From Thermus kawarayensis JCM 12314 (GTDB taxonomy: Bacteria > Deinococcota > Deinococci > Deinococcales > Thermaceae): a stretch of DNA of 10,760 bases. The notes beneath the pieces were generated by a model, which saw nothing but the letters and a program-made list of their open reading frames with translations, did not search any database and was not told the origin of the DNA. Position numbers and translations under genes: made by a program. The DNA lies in contig BBBL01000025.1 in the NCBI GenBank assembly GCA_001311545.1, positions 1 to 10,760 of the forward strand, given 5' to 3'. Positions 1-5,205 of the stretch are shown here, one piece after another; positions within the stretch are counted from its first letter, which is position 1; every line of letters starts with the position of its first letter.

Positions 1-216
1 CGGGGTCCTTCCCGGGAAGTGGCGGTACGCCGCCCTGGGCCTCGCCGGGGTGGGCGTGTACGGGTGGACGGGGCTCCTCCTCCCTTGGGGGCCTGGGCGG
101 CGGAGACGGTGGGTCTGGAGAGGGGTGGGCGGTTCCAGGGCATGGACGTTCCCGCCCTGGTGTACGGGGGGGTCCTCCTTCTCCGGAACATGCTCCTGGA
201 GGTGGTGAACGGGTGA
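1..216 (+). CDS. C-terminal part of a membrane protein, frame-interrupted
   Basis: The 3' end of a gene that begins before the window. Reading in frame 2 from base 2 gives a hydrophobic stretch (KWRYAALGLAGVGVYGW, TGLLLP) typical of a membrane helix. The frame then turns into arginine- and tryptophan-rich nonsense after about base 85. Frame 1 from there gives a credible tail (AETVGLERGG, then VPALVYGGVLLLRNMLLEVV) ending at TGA 214-216. One extra base in the CCC (82-84) or GGGGG (87-91) run would join them. The stop overlaps the GTG of the next gene (GTGA), so the two are probably translationally coupled. The family is not recognised, and the join is inferred. Confidence 0.45.
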   Translation, partial: RGPSREVAVRRPGPRRGGRVRVDGAPPPLGAWAAETVGLERGGRFQGMDVPALVYGGVLLLRNMLLEVVNG

Positions 217-806
217 GCGGGACGGCCCTTGCCCTCACCGGACTCGCCCTGGTGGCGGGGTACGCCGTCTACCTGGCGTTCACCGTTCTCCGCTACCGGG
301 GTGTCCCCGTTCCCCTCGAGGCGGGCCTCTTCGCCGAGGAGGTTTTGCGGAAGGGGCTCACGGGCTTCCGGGTGCAGGTGGGCCGGAGAAACGGCGTGCG
401 CTACCCGGAGCGGGGCGTCTACCTGACCCGAGCCGTGTACGGGGGGAGAAGCGTCTACCACCTGGCCGTGGCCGTTCACGAGGTGGGGCACGCCCTCCAA
501 TGGCGTGAACGGCCCGAGATGGTGCGGGCCGCGCAGGGGGTCCTGACCCTGGCCCTGGGGCTTCTCCTCCTCGGGCTCCTGGTGGGCCCGAGCCCCCTGG
601 GGGCGGCCTTCCTCACCGGGGGATATGGCTTCTTCCTCGCGAGCCTCCCCCTGGAAGTGGACGCCAACCGGCGGGGCCTCAAGGTCCTGCCCCCGGAGTG
701 GAGGGAAGGGGCGAGGAGGGTGATGGTCGCCCTCACGGCCTCCTACGTGGCGGTGCCCTTGGGGGGGCTTCTGGTGGCCGTGGGGTTCCTCGTGGGGTGG
801 TCTTAG
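213..806 (+). CDS. YugP-like membrane zinc metallopeptidase
   Basis: A 197-residue integral membrane protein with the zinc-binding motif HEVGH (residues 89-93) inside VAVHEVGHALQ and, further on, SLPLEVDANRR (about 144-154), which supplies the probable third ligand Glu148. This pairing of HExxH with LPxExDAxRR is typical of the YugP family (Zn_peptidase_2). Hydrophobic segments lie near residues 5-27, 108-125, 128-146 and 171-194. The protein is slightly shorter than usual for the family and lacks a clear DHYDP-like stretch before the catalytic helix. The GTG start overlaps the upstream stop. The final codons TCT TAG lie inside the inverted repeat at 800-846. The substrate is unknown. Confidence 0.8.
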   Translation: MSGTALALTGLALVAGYAVYLAFTVLRYRGVPVPLEAGLFAEEVLRKGLTGFRVQVGRRNGVRYPERGVYLTRAVYGGRSVYHLAVAVHEVGHALQWRERPEMVRAAQGVLTLALGLLLLGLLVGPSPLGAAFLTGGYGFFLASLPLEVDANRRGLKVLPPEWREGARRVMVALTASYVAVPLGGLLVAVGFLVGWS

Positions 807-846
807 CTACACGACATCCCCCTTACTCCTCTTGTGTAGCTAAGAC
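800..846. repeat. Perfect 13-bp inverted repeat with 21-nt spacer, copy 1
   Basis: Arms GTCTTAGCTACAC (800-812) and GTGTAGCTAAGAC (834-846) are perfect reverse complements. The 21-nt spacer is pyrimidine-rich (CCCCCTTACTCCTC). The same arms with the same spacer length recur at 6596-6642. The stop codon of the metallopeptidase gene (804-806) lies in the left arm. No T-tract follows, so this is not a standard intrinsic terminator. It could be a protein-binding dyad or a processed or stable RNA hairpin. Confidence 0.85.
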
Positions 847-857
847 AGGCCCAGCCC

Positions 858-884
858 AAAACCCCGGAGCTTTGCACCCCGGGG
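858..884 (-). terminator. Probable intrinsic terminator of the minus-strand gene
   Basis: Read on the minus strand, CCCCGG (884-879) and CCGGGG (867-862) form a six-pair stem with an 11-nt loop, followed by TTTT (861-858). It lies about 40 nt beyond the stop of the 925-1236 gene and points the right way to end its transcript. Confidence 0.5.
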
Positions 885-924
885 TGCCATGGAAGAGAAG
901 GCTTGGCCTTCCAAGGTCAGTATA

Positions 925-1236
925 TCACGCCTGGGCCTTCCTCGGAGGGAGAACAGCGGCGTCCACAGTGCCGTCCTCCTTCTCCTGGATGGCTAGGACG
1001 GCCCCCTCCTTGGCCGCCTCCTTGAAGGCGGCAAGCCAGGCGTGGGTCCTTGGAGCGTCCCGGAGGTCCACGTCCAGGTAGGGGCCGAGGACGGGATCCT
1101 CGCCGATGACCATGCGGACCCGCTCCTCCTCCCCCTCCTGCTTGGCCACGGCCAGGAAGAAGCCCGCCAGGTTCTCCAGGTAGGCCCGGCCCTGCCCCTT
1201 GGGCCTCGCGTACTCGCGGAAGGCTTCGGCGAGCAT
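925..1236 (-). CDS. Small soluble protein of unknown function
   Basis: Encodes 103 residues beginning MLAEAFREYARPKG and ending PPRKAQA. It is the only gene here clearly on the minus strand. The sequence is acidic to neutral and helical in character (AYLENLAGFFLAVAKQEGEEERV), with a central VIGEDPVLGPYLDVDLRDAP segment. There is no signal peptide or membrane helix, and I do not recognise a family. The frame stays open further upstream to 1452, but the ATG at 1236-1234 is chosen because a TATACT box ends exactly 6 nt before it, the usual geometry of a leaderless Thermus transcript. It is divergent from the gene at 1303, and a likely terminator follows at 884-858. Confidence 0.65.
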   Translation of the reverse strand: MLAEAFREYARPKGQGRAYLENLAGFFLAVAKQEGEEERVRMVIGEDPVLGPYLDVDLRDAPRTHAWLAAFKEAAKEGAVLAIQEKEDGTVDAAVLPPRKAQA

Positions 1237-1242
1237 GGCCCA

Positions 1243-1270
1243 AGTATAACACAGAGCTACCTCGTTGCCT
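1243..1270 (-). promoter_or_regulatory. Leaderless promoter for the 925-1236 gene
   Basis: Minus-strand -10 box TATACT (1248-1243) is preceded by TGT, making an extended -10, and lies 6 nt before the ATG. A weak -35 candidate, AGGCAA (1270-1265), sits 16 nt upstream and is the complement of the -35 hexamer proposed for the opposite promoter. Confidence 0.6.
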
Positions 1271-1293
1271 AAAAGCGGCTTTAGTGATAACAT
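1265..1293 (+). promoter_or_regulatory. Promoter for the 1303-1503 gene
   Basis: A -35 box TTGCCT (1265-1270) and a -10 box TAACAT (1288-1293) are separated by exactly 17 nt. The ATG follows 9 nt after the -10 with no ribosome binding site, so the transcript is probably leaderless or nearly so. TAGATT (1294-1299) is an alternative -10. Confidence 0.55.
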
Positions 1294-1302
1294 TAGATTG
1301 CC

Positions 1303-1503
1303 ATGGGAGAGAAGGTGCTGATCTTCAAGGACATGCGGCAGCAGGAGGCTTTCCGTAAGGCGCTGGAGAAGGCCAGCTTCGAAGCGGACATCCGCCACGA
1401 CAACGGCTGGCCCAAGCCAGCCCTTCGGGTGCGGGGGGTGAATCCCTCGCACATCCTGGCCGCGAGCTTCTGGGCAGGCTTTGAGCCCGAGGCGGTGCTG
1501 TAG
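1303..1503 (+). CDS. Small protein of unknown function (66 aa)
   Basis: Starts MGEKVLIFKDMRQQEAFRK and ends AGFEPEAVL. The N-terminal beta-strand-like VLIFKD, the amphipathic helix and the pattern ADIRHDNGWPKPALRVRGV suggest a compact alpha/beta fold, but I recognise no family. There is no ribosome binding site. A promoter with 17-nt spacing directly upstream supports leaderless expression from this ATG. It is divergent from the 925-1236 gene and is followed 20 nt after its stop by a strong terminator, so it forms a single-gene unit. Divergent small genes sharing a regulatory region could be a regulator pair or a toxin-antitoxin-like pair, but nothing in the sequences proves that. Confidence 0.6.
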   Translation: MGEKVLIFKDMRQQEAFRKALEKASFEADIRHDNGWPKPALRVRGVNPSHILAASFWAGFEPEAVL

Positions 1504-1522
1504 GCCTTCCGACCTTGCCTTG

Positions 1523-1560
1523 CCCTGGAAGGACGCCCTTATCCTTCCGGGGTTTCTTGT
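1523..1560 (+). terminator. Intrinsic terminator, copy 1 of 3
   Basis: Stem CCCTGGAAGGA (1523-1533) pairs with TCCTTCCGGGG (1542-1552) over 11 bp with one T-G pair and an 8-nt loop, followed by TTTCTTGT. Near-identical copies are at 2853 and 3934. Confidence 0.85.
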
Positions 1561-1619
1561 TGTGGCACGGGGAGCGCCTGAGGGAGTACCCTGGGGTCAA
1601 GAGCTTTTGGGGGTTGGAG

Positions 1620-1901
1620 ATGCTTCGGGAACAGAACAAGCTATTGGCGAGGCAGGCGGTGGGGGAAGTTCTCCGTAGCCGTCTCTTCTGGCTCATGGTG
1701 GCCGGAGGGGTGGTCCTGGACCTTGCCCGGGGGGGCACCTGGCTCCTCTACCTGGCCGGGGCGGCCTTGCTCTTCCTCCTCGTCCTGGGGACCTTCTTCT
1801 CCAGGCCCCACCTGTTCCTCCCCCCGGACCCGGAGTGGTGGACCTACTGGGAGACCCGCAAGCTCCGGGAAGAGGTGCGCCGGCTGAGGCGGGGGAGGTA
1901 A
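1620..1901 (+). CDS. Small membrane protein of unknown function
   Basis: Encodes 93 residues from ATG 1620 (MLREQNKLLARQAVGEVLRS). The frame is open back to a TTG at 1515, but that part runs through the terminator at 1523-1560, so the later ATG is preferred; GGTTGGAG lies just before it. Two hydrophobic segments (about residues 21-36 and 40-60) are followed by a polar C-terminal tail with WWTYWETRKLREEVRRLRRGR, probably a charged cytoplasmic helix. No family is recognised and no convincing promoter was found between the terminator and the ATG. Confidence 0.55.
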   Translation: MLREQNKLLARQAVGEVLRSRLFWLMVAGGVVLDLARGGTWLLYLAGAALLFLLVLGTFFSRPHLFLPPDPEWWTYWETRKLREEVRRLRRGR

Positions 1902-1940
1902 AACCTTTCGGCCCCCGGCGGAGGGCCAGGGGCCTACTCG

Positions 1941-1973
1941 GTGGAGGTACAAAACGACCAACCGTACGGCTCA
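1941..1973 (+). repeat. Degenerate copy of the sigma-gene leader
   Basis: GTGGAGGT (1941-1948) and ACCGTACGGCTCA (1961-1973) match, at almost the same spacing, the ribosome binding site and first codons of the sigma gene (2072-2079 and 2091-2103). The palindrome CCGTACGG is in both. The upstream copy lacks an ATG. It may be a duplicated leader relic or an operator pair. The rest of 1902-2038 holds only weak GC hairpins. Confidence 0.5.
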
Positions 1974-2038
1974 GGTAGGTCGGCACCTCTATTCTAGGAC
2001 AAGGGGATAGCTCCCCGCAAGAGGGTAACCATATTGTG

Positions 2039-2067
2039 TTGCCACCCAACCCTCAACGAGGTATGAT
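2039..2067 (+). promoter_or_regulatory. Promoter of the sigma-like gene
   Basis: A -35 box TTGCCA (2039-2044) and a -10 box TATGAT (2062-2067) lie exactly 17 nt apart. A strong ribosome binding site GGTGGAGGTG (2071-2080) precedes ATG 2085. Confidence 0.75.
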
Positions 2068-2084
2068 GGGGGTGGAGGTGGACA

Positions 2085-2834
2085 ATGGACACCGTACGGC
2101 TCATGGCGGAAGGCGTCCGGCCTTTGGCCAGCAGGGAGCAGGTCATGAGGGCGTTTATGGCGGGGGACTACGAGGCGCTGGGGCGGCACTTCTACGCCCT
2201 GGCCCTCAAGGAGGGCTTCTCCCGCTTCCACCTCCTCGGGGACGAGGCGCTGGACCTCGCCCAGGAGGTGGCCCTCAAGGTCCACGCCTCCCTCAAGGCC
2301 TGGCGGACGGGCGAGCGGAAGCTCCCCAGCAAGTCCAAGAACCTCACTTTCTGGGTGATGGTGGAGGCCGACCGCGCCGTGCGGGAGTGGTTCTACCGGA
2401 ACCGGGGAGTGGGGTACACGAACTCCCGGCTTGCGGCCAAGGTCAACCGGGCCGCGAAGGAGCTCCAGGCGGAGCTTGGGCGGGACGCCACGCCCGAGGA
2501 AATCGCCCTGAAGCTCCAGGTTCCTGTGGAGGTGGTGGAGGAGGCCTTGGCCATCGCCGAGGCCGAGGCCATCCTCAGCCTGGACGACACCACCGAAGAG
2601 GGCACCCGGCTGGAGGAGTTCGTGGGCCACGACCCCTGGGAGCGCGAGGAGGAGCAGGCCCGCGCCTTCGAAGCCCTGGAGGAGGCCATCGAGCGCTACG
2701 GCCTCCGGCGGAAGCTGGGCGGGAAGGAGGCGGAGCTTCTGGAGCGCTTCCTGGAGGGGGACGGCTTGGAGGAAGAGGAGCTTGTGGAGCTCGAGGCGGC
2801 CCTGAAGCGGGCCGTGGCGAAGGCCGCGGGGTAG
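2085..2834 (+). CDS. Sigma-70-like factor without a recognisable region 4
   Basis: A 249-residue protein whose order of segments follows sigma-70 factors. Region 2-like residues 30-107 include DEALDLAQEVALKV and FWVMVEADRAVREWFYRNR, the part that would bind core polymerase and the -10 element. A region 3-like helix set follows at 117-155 (LGRDATPEEIALKL), then SLDDTTEEGTRLEEFVGHDP (165-184), which resembles the linker between sigma regions 3 and 4. The C-terminal 60 residues are highly acidic (GDGLEEEELVELEAAL) and lack a clear helix-turn-helix, so -35 recognition may be lost. It has its own promoter, ribosome binding site and terminator. It probably directs polymerase to element promoters; which ones is unknown. 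It could also be an anti-sigma-like decoy. Confidence 0.7.
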   Translation: MDTVRLMAEGVRPLASREQVMRAFMAGDYEALGRHFYALALKEGFSRFHLLGDEALDLAQEVALKVHASLKAWRTGERKLPSKSKNLTFWVMVEADRAVREWFYRNRGVGYTNSRLAAKVNRAAKELQAELGRDATPEEIALKLQVPVEVVEEALAIAEAEAILSLDDTTEEGTRLEEFVGHDPWEREEEQARAFEALEEAIERYGLRRKLGGKEAELLERFLEGDGLEEEELVELEAALKRAVAKAAG

Positions 2835-2852
2835 GTCAGGCACCCTTTCCCA

Positions 2853-2890
2853 CCCCGGGAGGACCACCTTATCCTTCCGGGGTTTCTTGT
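2853..2890 (+). terminator. Intrinsic terminator, copy 2 of 3
   Basis: Stem CCCCGGGAGGA (2853-2863) pairs with TCCTTCCGGGG (2872-2882), followed by TTTCTTGT. It ends the sigma-like transcript and lies only 2 nt before the next -35 box. Confidence 0.85.
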
Positions 2891-2891
2891 G

Positions 2892-2920
2892 TTGCTAGAA
2901 ACCTTCAAAGGTCGTAGTAT
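2892..2920 (+). promoter_or_regulatory. Promoter of the 2938-3920 gene
   Basis: A -35 box TTGCTA (2892-2897) and a -10 box TAGTAT (2915-2920) are separated by exactly 17 nt. GGAGGTG (2927-2933) is the ribosome binding site for ATG 2938. The layout copies that of the sigma gene promoter. Confidence 0.75.
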
Positions 2921-2937
2921 GGGATTGGAGGTGCGCA

Positions 2938-3920
2938 ATGACCAAGGTCAGTGTGCGGAGCCTCTACTTCGCGGCTCAGGCTCAGGCAGGTTCGGTGGAG
3001 GAGGCCCTCGAGGCCCTCAGGAAGCTCTGGAAGGAGGACGATACGGTGCGGGAGCTCTTGACCAAGGCGGCGAGGGAGGGCTACGTCCTGGTGGACACCG
3101 AGGATGTGCCCACGCCCTTCGTTGCGGCGGTCAGGGTGGCCCTGGCCCGCCTCCGGGAGCGCCTGAAGGAGGAGACGCCCTCCACCCTTGTCGTGAAGGG
3201 CGGCACGGGTAAGGAGGAGCGGAAGGCCATGACCTGGGAGAGCCCCGAGGGGGTGAGGTACCGCGTGGAGCTCTACGACCTCGCCCCTAGGGAGGAGCGG
3301 CATTGGTGGGCCTACGACAAGCGGGTGGAGGACGCGGCCAAGTGGGTGGAGAAGTTCCTCTCCGGGGTGGAGTACGAGGAGGGCAGGAGCCCCTCGAGGA
3401 GGCCCTGGAGTACGAGGATGACCCCCACTTCCGCCGGGAAGACCTCATCCCCGAGGACCTGGAGGCCGAGCTCCGGCTCCTGGGTTGGGACGGCACCTTG
3501 AGGAACCTCCAGGCCCTGGTGGACAGCCTCCCCGCCAGGGAGCGGGACTTCGTGGAGGCGGTGCGGTCCATCTCCGCCCTGGTGGACCGCGAGAAGGCCC
3601 AGGTGGTGGCCGTGAAGACCCCGGTGGGCTGGGAGGTTAAGGTCTTCTCCAAGCCCGTGCTCAACGCTGTCCTCGCCGTGGGCCTCTTGCAGGAGGCCGT
3701 GAGGGAGGAGGGCTGGAGCACCCGGGGCATGCGCCGCCACGTGGAGGCGGTGGCCGAGGTGGACTCCCAGCTGGGGGTCCTGAAGGCCAAGCTCGAGGCC
3801 ATCGCCATCCTCCGCAAGGCGAAGTACCACCTGGACCAGATGGGGCGGGGCAGGGCGATCGCCGTCTACCGCGACCCTGCCACCGGGGAGCCCGTCTACC
3901 GGACCCCCGTCATCGGGTAG
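2938..3920 (+). CDS. Unknown protein, interrupted by a one-base frame change
   Basis: The N-terminal part (MTKVSVRSLYFAAQAQAG, continuing to VEKFLSGVEYEEG) is in frame 1. The C-terminal part, from about EPLEEALEYEDDPHFRRED to YRTPVIG, is in frame 3. Both have strong coding character up to the junction near 3381-3390. Adding one G to GGG (3381-3383) makes one continuous protein of 327 residues. It is largely helical and charged, with a C-terminal VDSQLGVLKAKLEAIAILRKAKYHLDQMGRG helix region and a terminal strand pair. There is no known motif. It is a single-gene unit with promoter and terminator matching the sigma-like unit upstream. An alternative is two overlapping genes, but no good start for the second was found. 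Confidence 0.6.
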
Positions 3921-3933
3921 ACACCCTTAACGG

Positions 3934-3973
3934 CCCTGGAAGGACCACCTTATCCTTCCGGGGTTTTCTGTTT
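3934..3973 (+). terminator. Intrinsic terminator, copy 3 of 3
   Basis: Stem CCCTGGAAGGA (3934-3944) pairs with TCCTTCCGGGG (3953-3963), 8-nt loop CCACCTTA, then TTTTCTGTTT. The stem is identical to copy 1. Confidence 0.85.
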
Positions 3974-4070
3974 GGCCCGGACCCGCTCTTCCTCGCTACA
4001 ATGTTGCCCTACTACTCCCCTCCCCCAGCAAACATGCCCCCATCCGTGTTGCTCGCCCCTGGGAGAATGG

Positions 4071-4235
4071 CAAAACAAGGTAGCGCTCATCTCGTGAGGG
4101 GTACAAAACCGTGTGGCGCTCACTCCAAAGGGATGGCAAAACCTTGTAGTGCGCACCCCTAAGGCCGGGCAAAACGTGGTGGCGCTCACCCTTGGGGGGT
4201 GGCAAAACCCCGTGGCGGCCAAGCCGTAGCCCGGG
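4071..4235. repeat. Five iteron-like units with an exact 33-bp period
   Basis: CAAAAC begins at 4071, 4104, 4137, 4170 and 4203, each exactly 33 bp after the last. Each unit continues with a diverged GTGGCGCTCAC, an imperfect dyad around GCGC (best in units 2 and 4), then a G-rich variable part. A degenerate sixth unit may precede at 4038. Constant spacing of about three helical turns with diverged variable parts resembles iterons or a phased protein-binding array rather than CRISPR. Confidence 0.75.
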
Positions 4236-4268
4236 CGCCACCAGGTGGCGAGGTTCGGCGGCTTGGGG

Positions 4269-4308
4269 CCACAAGGTAGCTTCGCTGACCAAGGTAGCTT
4301 CGCTGGCC
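4269..4308 (+). repeat. Tandem pair of the AAGGTAGCTTCGCTGACC repeat
   Basis: AAGGTAGCTTCGCTGACC at 4273-4290 is followed directly by AAGGTAGCTTCGCTGGCC at 4291-4308, an 18-bp head-to-tail duplication with one mismatch. The left copy has the CCAC flank shared with other copies. The core AGC-TTC-GCT can fold into a tiny hairpin. Confidence 0.8.
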
Positions 4309-4329
4309 CCGGAGAGGCCTTGACACACC

Positions 4330-4362
4330 TGTGCCACCGGTTGTGCCACCGGTTGTGCGAGG
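4330..4362 (+). repeat. Tandem 12-bp repeat containing ACCGGT
   Basis: TGTGCCACCGGT occurs at 4330-4341 and 4342-4353, followed by a partial third copy, TGTGCGAGG. Each full copy holds the palindrome ACCGGT. It lies just after TTGACA (4320-4325). It may be a regulator-binding or origin-associated repeat. Confidence 0.7.
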
Positions 4363-4388
4363 TAGGGGACAAGAGCTTGGGGCTTTCG

Positions 4389-4411
4389 CCCACAAGGTAG
4401 CTTCGCTGACC
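4389..4411 (+). repeat. Dispersed AAGGTAGC repeat, copy 3
   Basis: Contains AAGGTAGCTTCGCTGACC with a CCCAC left flank. It ends 10 nt before the ATG of the macro-domain gene and shares 22 of 23 bases with the inverted copy at 8654-8676. Confidence 0.8.
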
Positions 4412-4421
4412 GAGGCCGGGT

Positions 4422-4910
4422 ATGCGGGTCAAGAGGGGGAACTTTCTCACGGCGCTCGGGGATCGGAGGGCCGTCGTGGTGGCCCCCACGAACGGGGTGC
4501 TCACCCCCCGGGGCCTGGTCATGGGGGCGGGAGCGGCTAAGGCCCTGGCGGAGGCCGAGCCCCGGCTCCCCGCCCTCTTCGCCGAGGCCGTCAGGCGGGA
4601 GGGAACCTTCCGGAACGGGGTCTACCTCTACGGCTTCGTGGCCGTGGAGGTAGGAGGAAGGCTCTACGGGGCCTTCCAGACCAAGGGGCACTGGAGGAAT
4701 CCAGCGGACCTTGGCCTCGTTCGCCAGGCCGCCTCGAGGCTCCGGCAGTTCCTGGAGGAGCACCCGGGCCTCAAGGTAGCTTCGCTGACCGAGGCCCACC
4801 TCGCCTTCCCCGGCATCGGCCTCGGGGGGCTCAGGCCCGAGGAGGTCCTCGAGGCCATGGAGGAGGCCCTGGGCCAGGTGGGTGCCCGGGTGGTCCTCTA
4901 CCGCTTGTGA
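4422..4910 (+). CDS. Macro-domain (ADP-ribose-binding) protein
   Basis: A 162-residue single-domain protein. Macro-domain hallmarks are in order: APTNGVL (21-27), the phosphate-contacting GLVMGAGAAKAL (31-42), FQTKGHW (85-91) and FPGIGLGGL (129-137), followed by the EEVLEAMEEAL helix. Such proteins bind ADP-ribose or remove it from proteins, RNA or small molecules; phage-type members are common. The start at ATG 4422 gives MRVKRGNFL, matching the usual first strand; its ribosome binding site is weak. Residues 118-124 (KVASLTE) are encoded by a copy of the dispersed 18-bp repeat, apparently inserted in frame before the conserved HLAFPGIG strand. It heads the long plus-strand operon. The substrate is unknown. 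Confidence 0.8.
   Translation: MRVKRGNFLTALGDRRAVVVAPTNGVLTPRGLVMGAGAAKALAEAEPRLPALFAEAVRREGTFRNGVYLYGFVAVEVGGRLYGAFQTKGHWRNPADLGLVRQAASRLRQFLEEHPGLKVASLTEAHLAFPGIGLGGLRPEEVLEAMEEALGQVGARVVLYRL
4772..4790 (+). repeat. Dispersed AAGGTAGC repeat inside the macro-domain gene, copy 4
   Basis: CAAGGTAGCTTCGCTGACC is identical to the core of the non-coding copies at 4272 and 4392, but here it is read as codons for KVASLT. The match continues as CGAGGCC, as at copy 3. Confidence 0.85.
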
Positions 4911-4915
4911 GCGGG

Positions 4916-4931
4916 GGGGCCTTCCGGCCCC
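4916..4931 (+). other. Intergenic hairpin H1
   Basis: GGGGCC-TTCC-GGCCCC begins 5 nt after the macro-domain stop and lies 15 nt before the next ATG. The 20-nt stretch around it is repeated at 6496-6515. No T-tract follows. Confidence 0.75.
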
Positions 4932-4946
4932 TCAGGGGAGGCCGTT

Positions 4947-5174
4947 ATGGAAGCGCTAAAGCGGTTTGCCCGGCTGAGCGGGAGCTTCGCCGTGGTCTTC
5001 GACCGGGGGGAGCCCGTGCGGGTGGTGGGCAGGCCCCGCCCCCAGGACCACCCCTTCCTCATGGAGCTCGCGGAGGAGGTGATAGAGGCCTTTGCTCCGG
5101 GTAAGAGCGGCCTCGTCCTGGTGAGCCCGGAACGGGTGCGGGTGGCGTACAGGGAGGAGGGCCTGGGGGCCTAG
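4947..5174 (+). CDS. Small unknown protein (75 aa)
   Basis: Starts MEALKRFARLSGSFAVVFDRG. Alternating strands (FAVVFDRGEPVRVVG, GLVLVSPERVRVAY) flank a helix (PFLMELAEEVIEAF), suggesting a small alpha/beta protein; no family is recognised. A GGGGAGG motif (4934-4940) is the ribosome binding site. The last codons and TAG (5172-5174) lie inside intergenic hairpin H2, so a ribosome ending translation would open that hairpin. It sits between two hairpins in the macro-domain operon. Confidence 0.65.
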   Translation: MEALKRFARLSGSFAVVFDRGEPVRVVGRPRPQDHPFLMELAEEVIEAFAPGKSGLVLVSPERVRVAYREEGLGA

Positions 5175-5181
5175 CGGCCCC
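5166..5181 (+). other. Intergenic hairpin H2, stop codon in the loop
   Basis: GGGGCC-TAGC-GGCCCC. The TAG of the upstream gene occupies the loop. The sequence around it is the same as in hairpins at 6669 and 6872. Confidence 0.75.
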
Positions 5182-5205
5182 ACGGCCAGGGGCAGGAGGT
5201 GCAAG

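Larger units (their letters stand above)
3974..4421. other. Non-coding, repeat-rich control or origin-like region
   Basis: About 450 nt without a supported gene between the last terminator and the macro-domain operon. It contains a 33-bp-period repeat array, two clusters of the AAGGTAGC repeat and a tandem 12-bp repeat, described separately. TACAAT (3997-4002) is a possible -10 without a good -35. TTGACA (4320-4325) is a perfect -35 hexamer with no -10 at 16-18 nt. The position at the head of a replication/recombination operon and the phased repeats suggest an origin or a regulatory array. No replication initiator gene is visible nearby. Confidence 0.5.

Noticed and set aside
1989..2867. Long minus-strand frame opposite the sigma-like gene
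   Set aside because: It is a mirror of the GC-biased coding strand: leucine-, glycine- and proline-rich, no initiation signal, and the plus strand has promoter, ribosome binding site, terminator and sigma motifs.
4071..4235. CRISPR array
   Set aside because: Only about 6 bp are strictly repeated and the rest is diverged rather than constant. There are no repeat-spacer blocks and no cas genes.
4320..4348. Promoter at the perfect TTGACA hexamer
   Set aside because: No -10-like hexamer exists at 16-18 nt spacing; the expected place is occupied by the GTGCCACCGG repeats.
3950..4799. Long minus-strand open frames over the repeat region giving 11-residue repeats (ERHxVLPxxxG, or SATRFC type)
   Set aside because: A 33-bp DNA period gives 11-residue repeats in all frames without stops. 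No start signal was found, the frames overlap the strongly supported macro-domain gene, and DNA-level conservation (CAAAAC, GCGC dyad) explains the pattern better.
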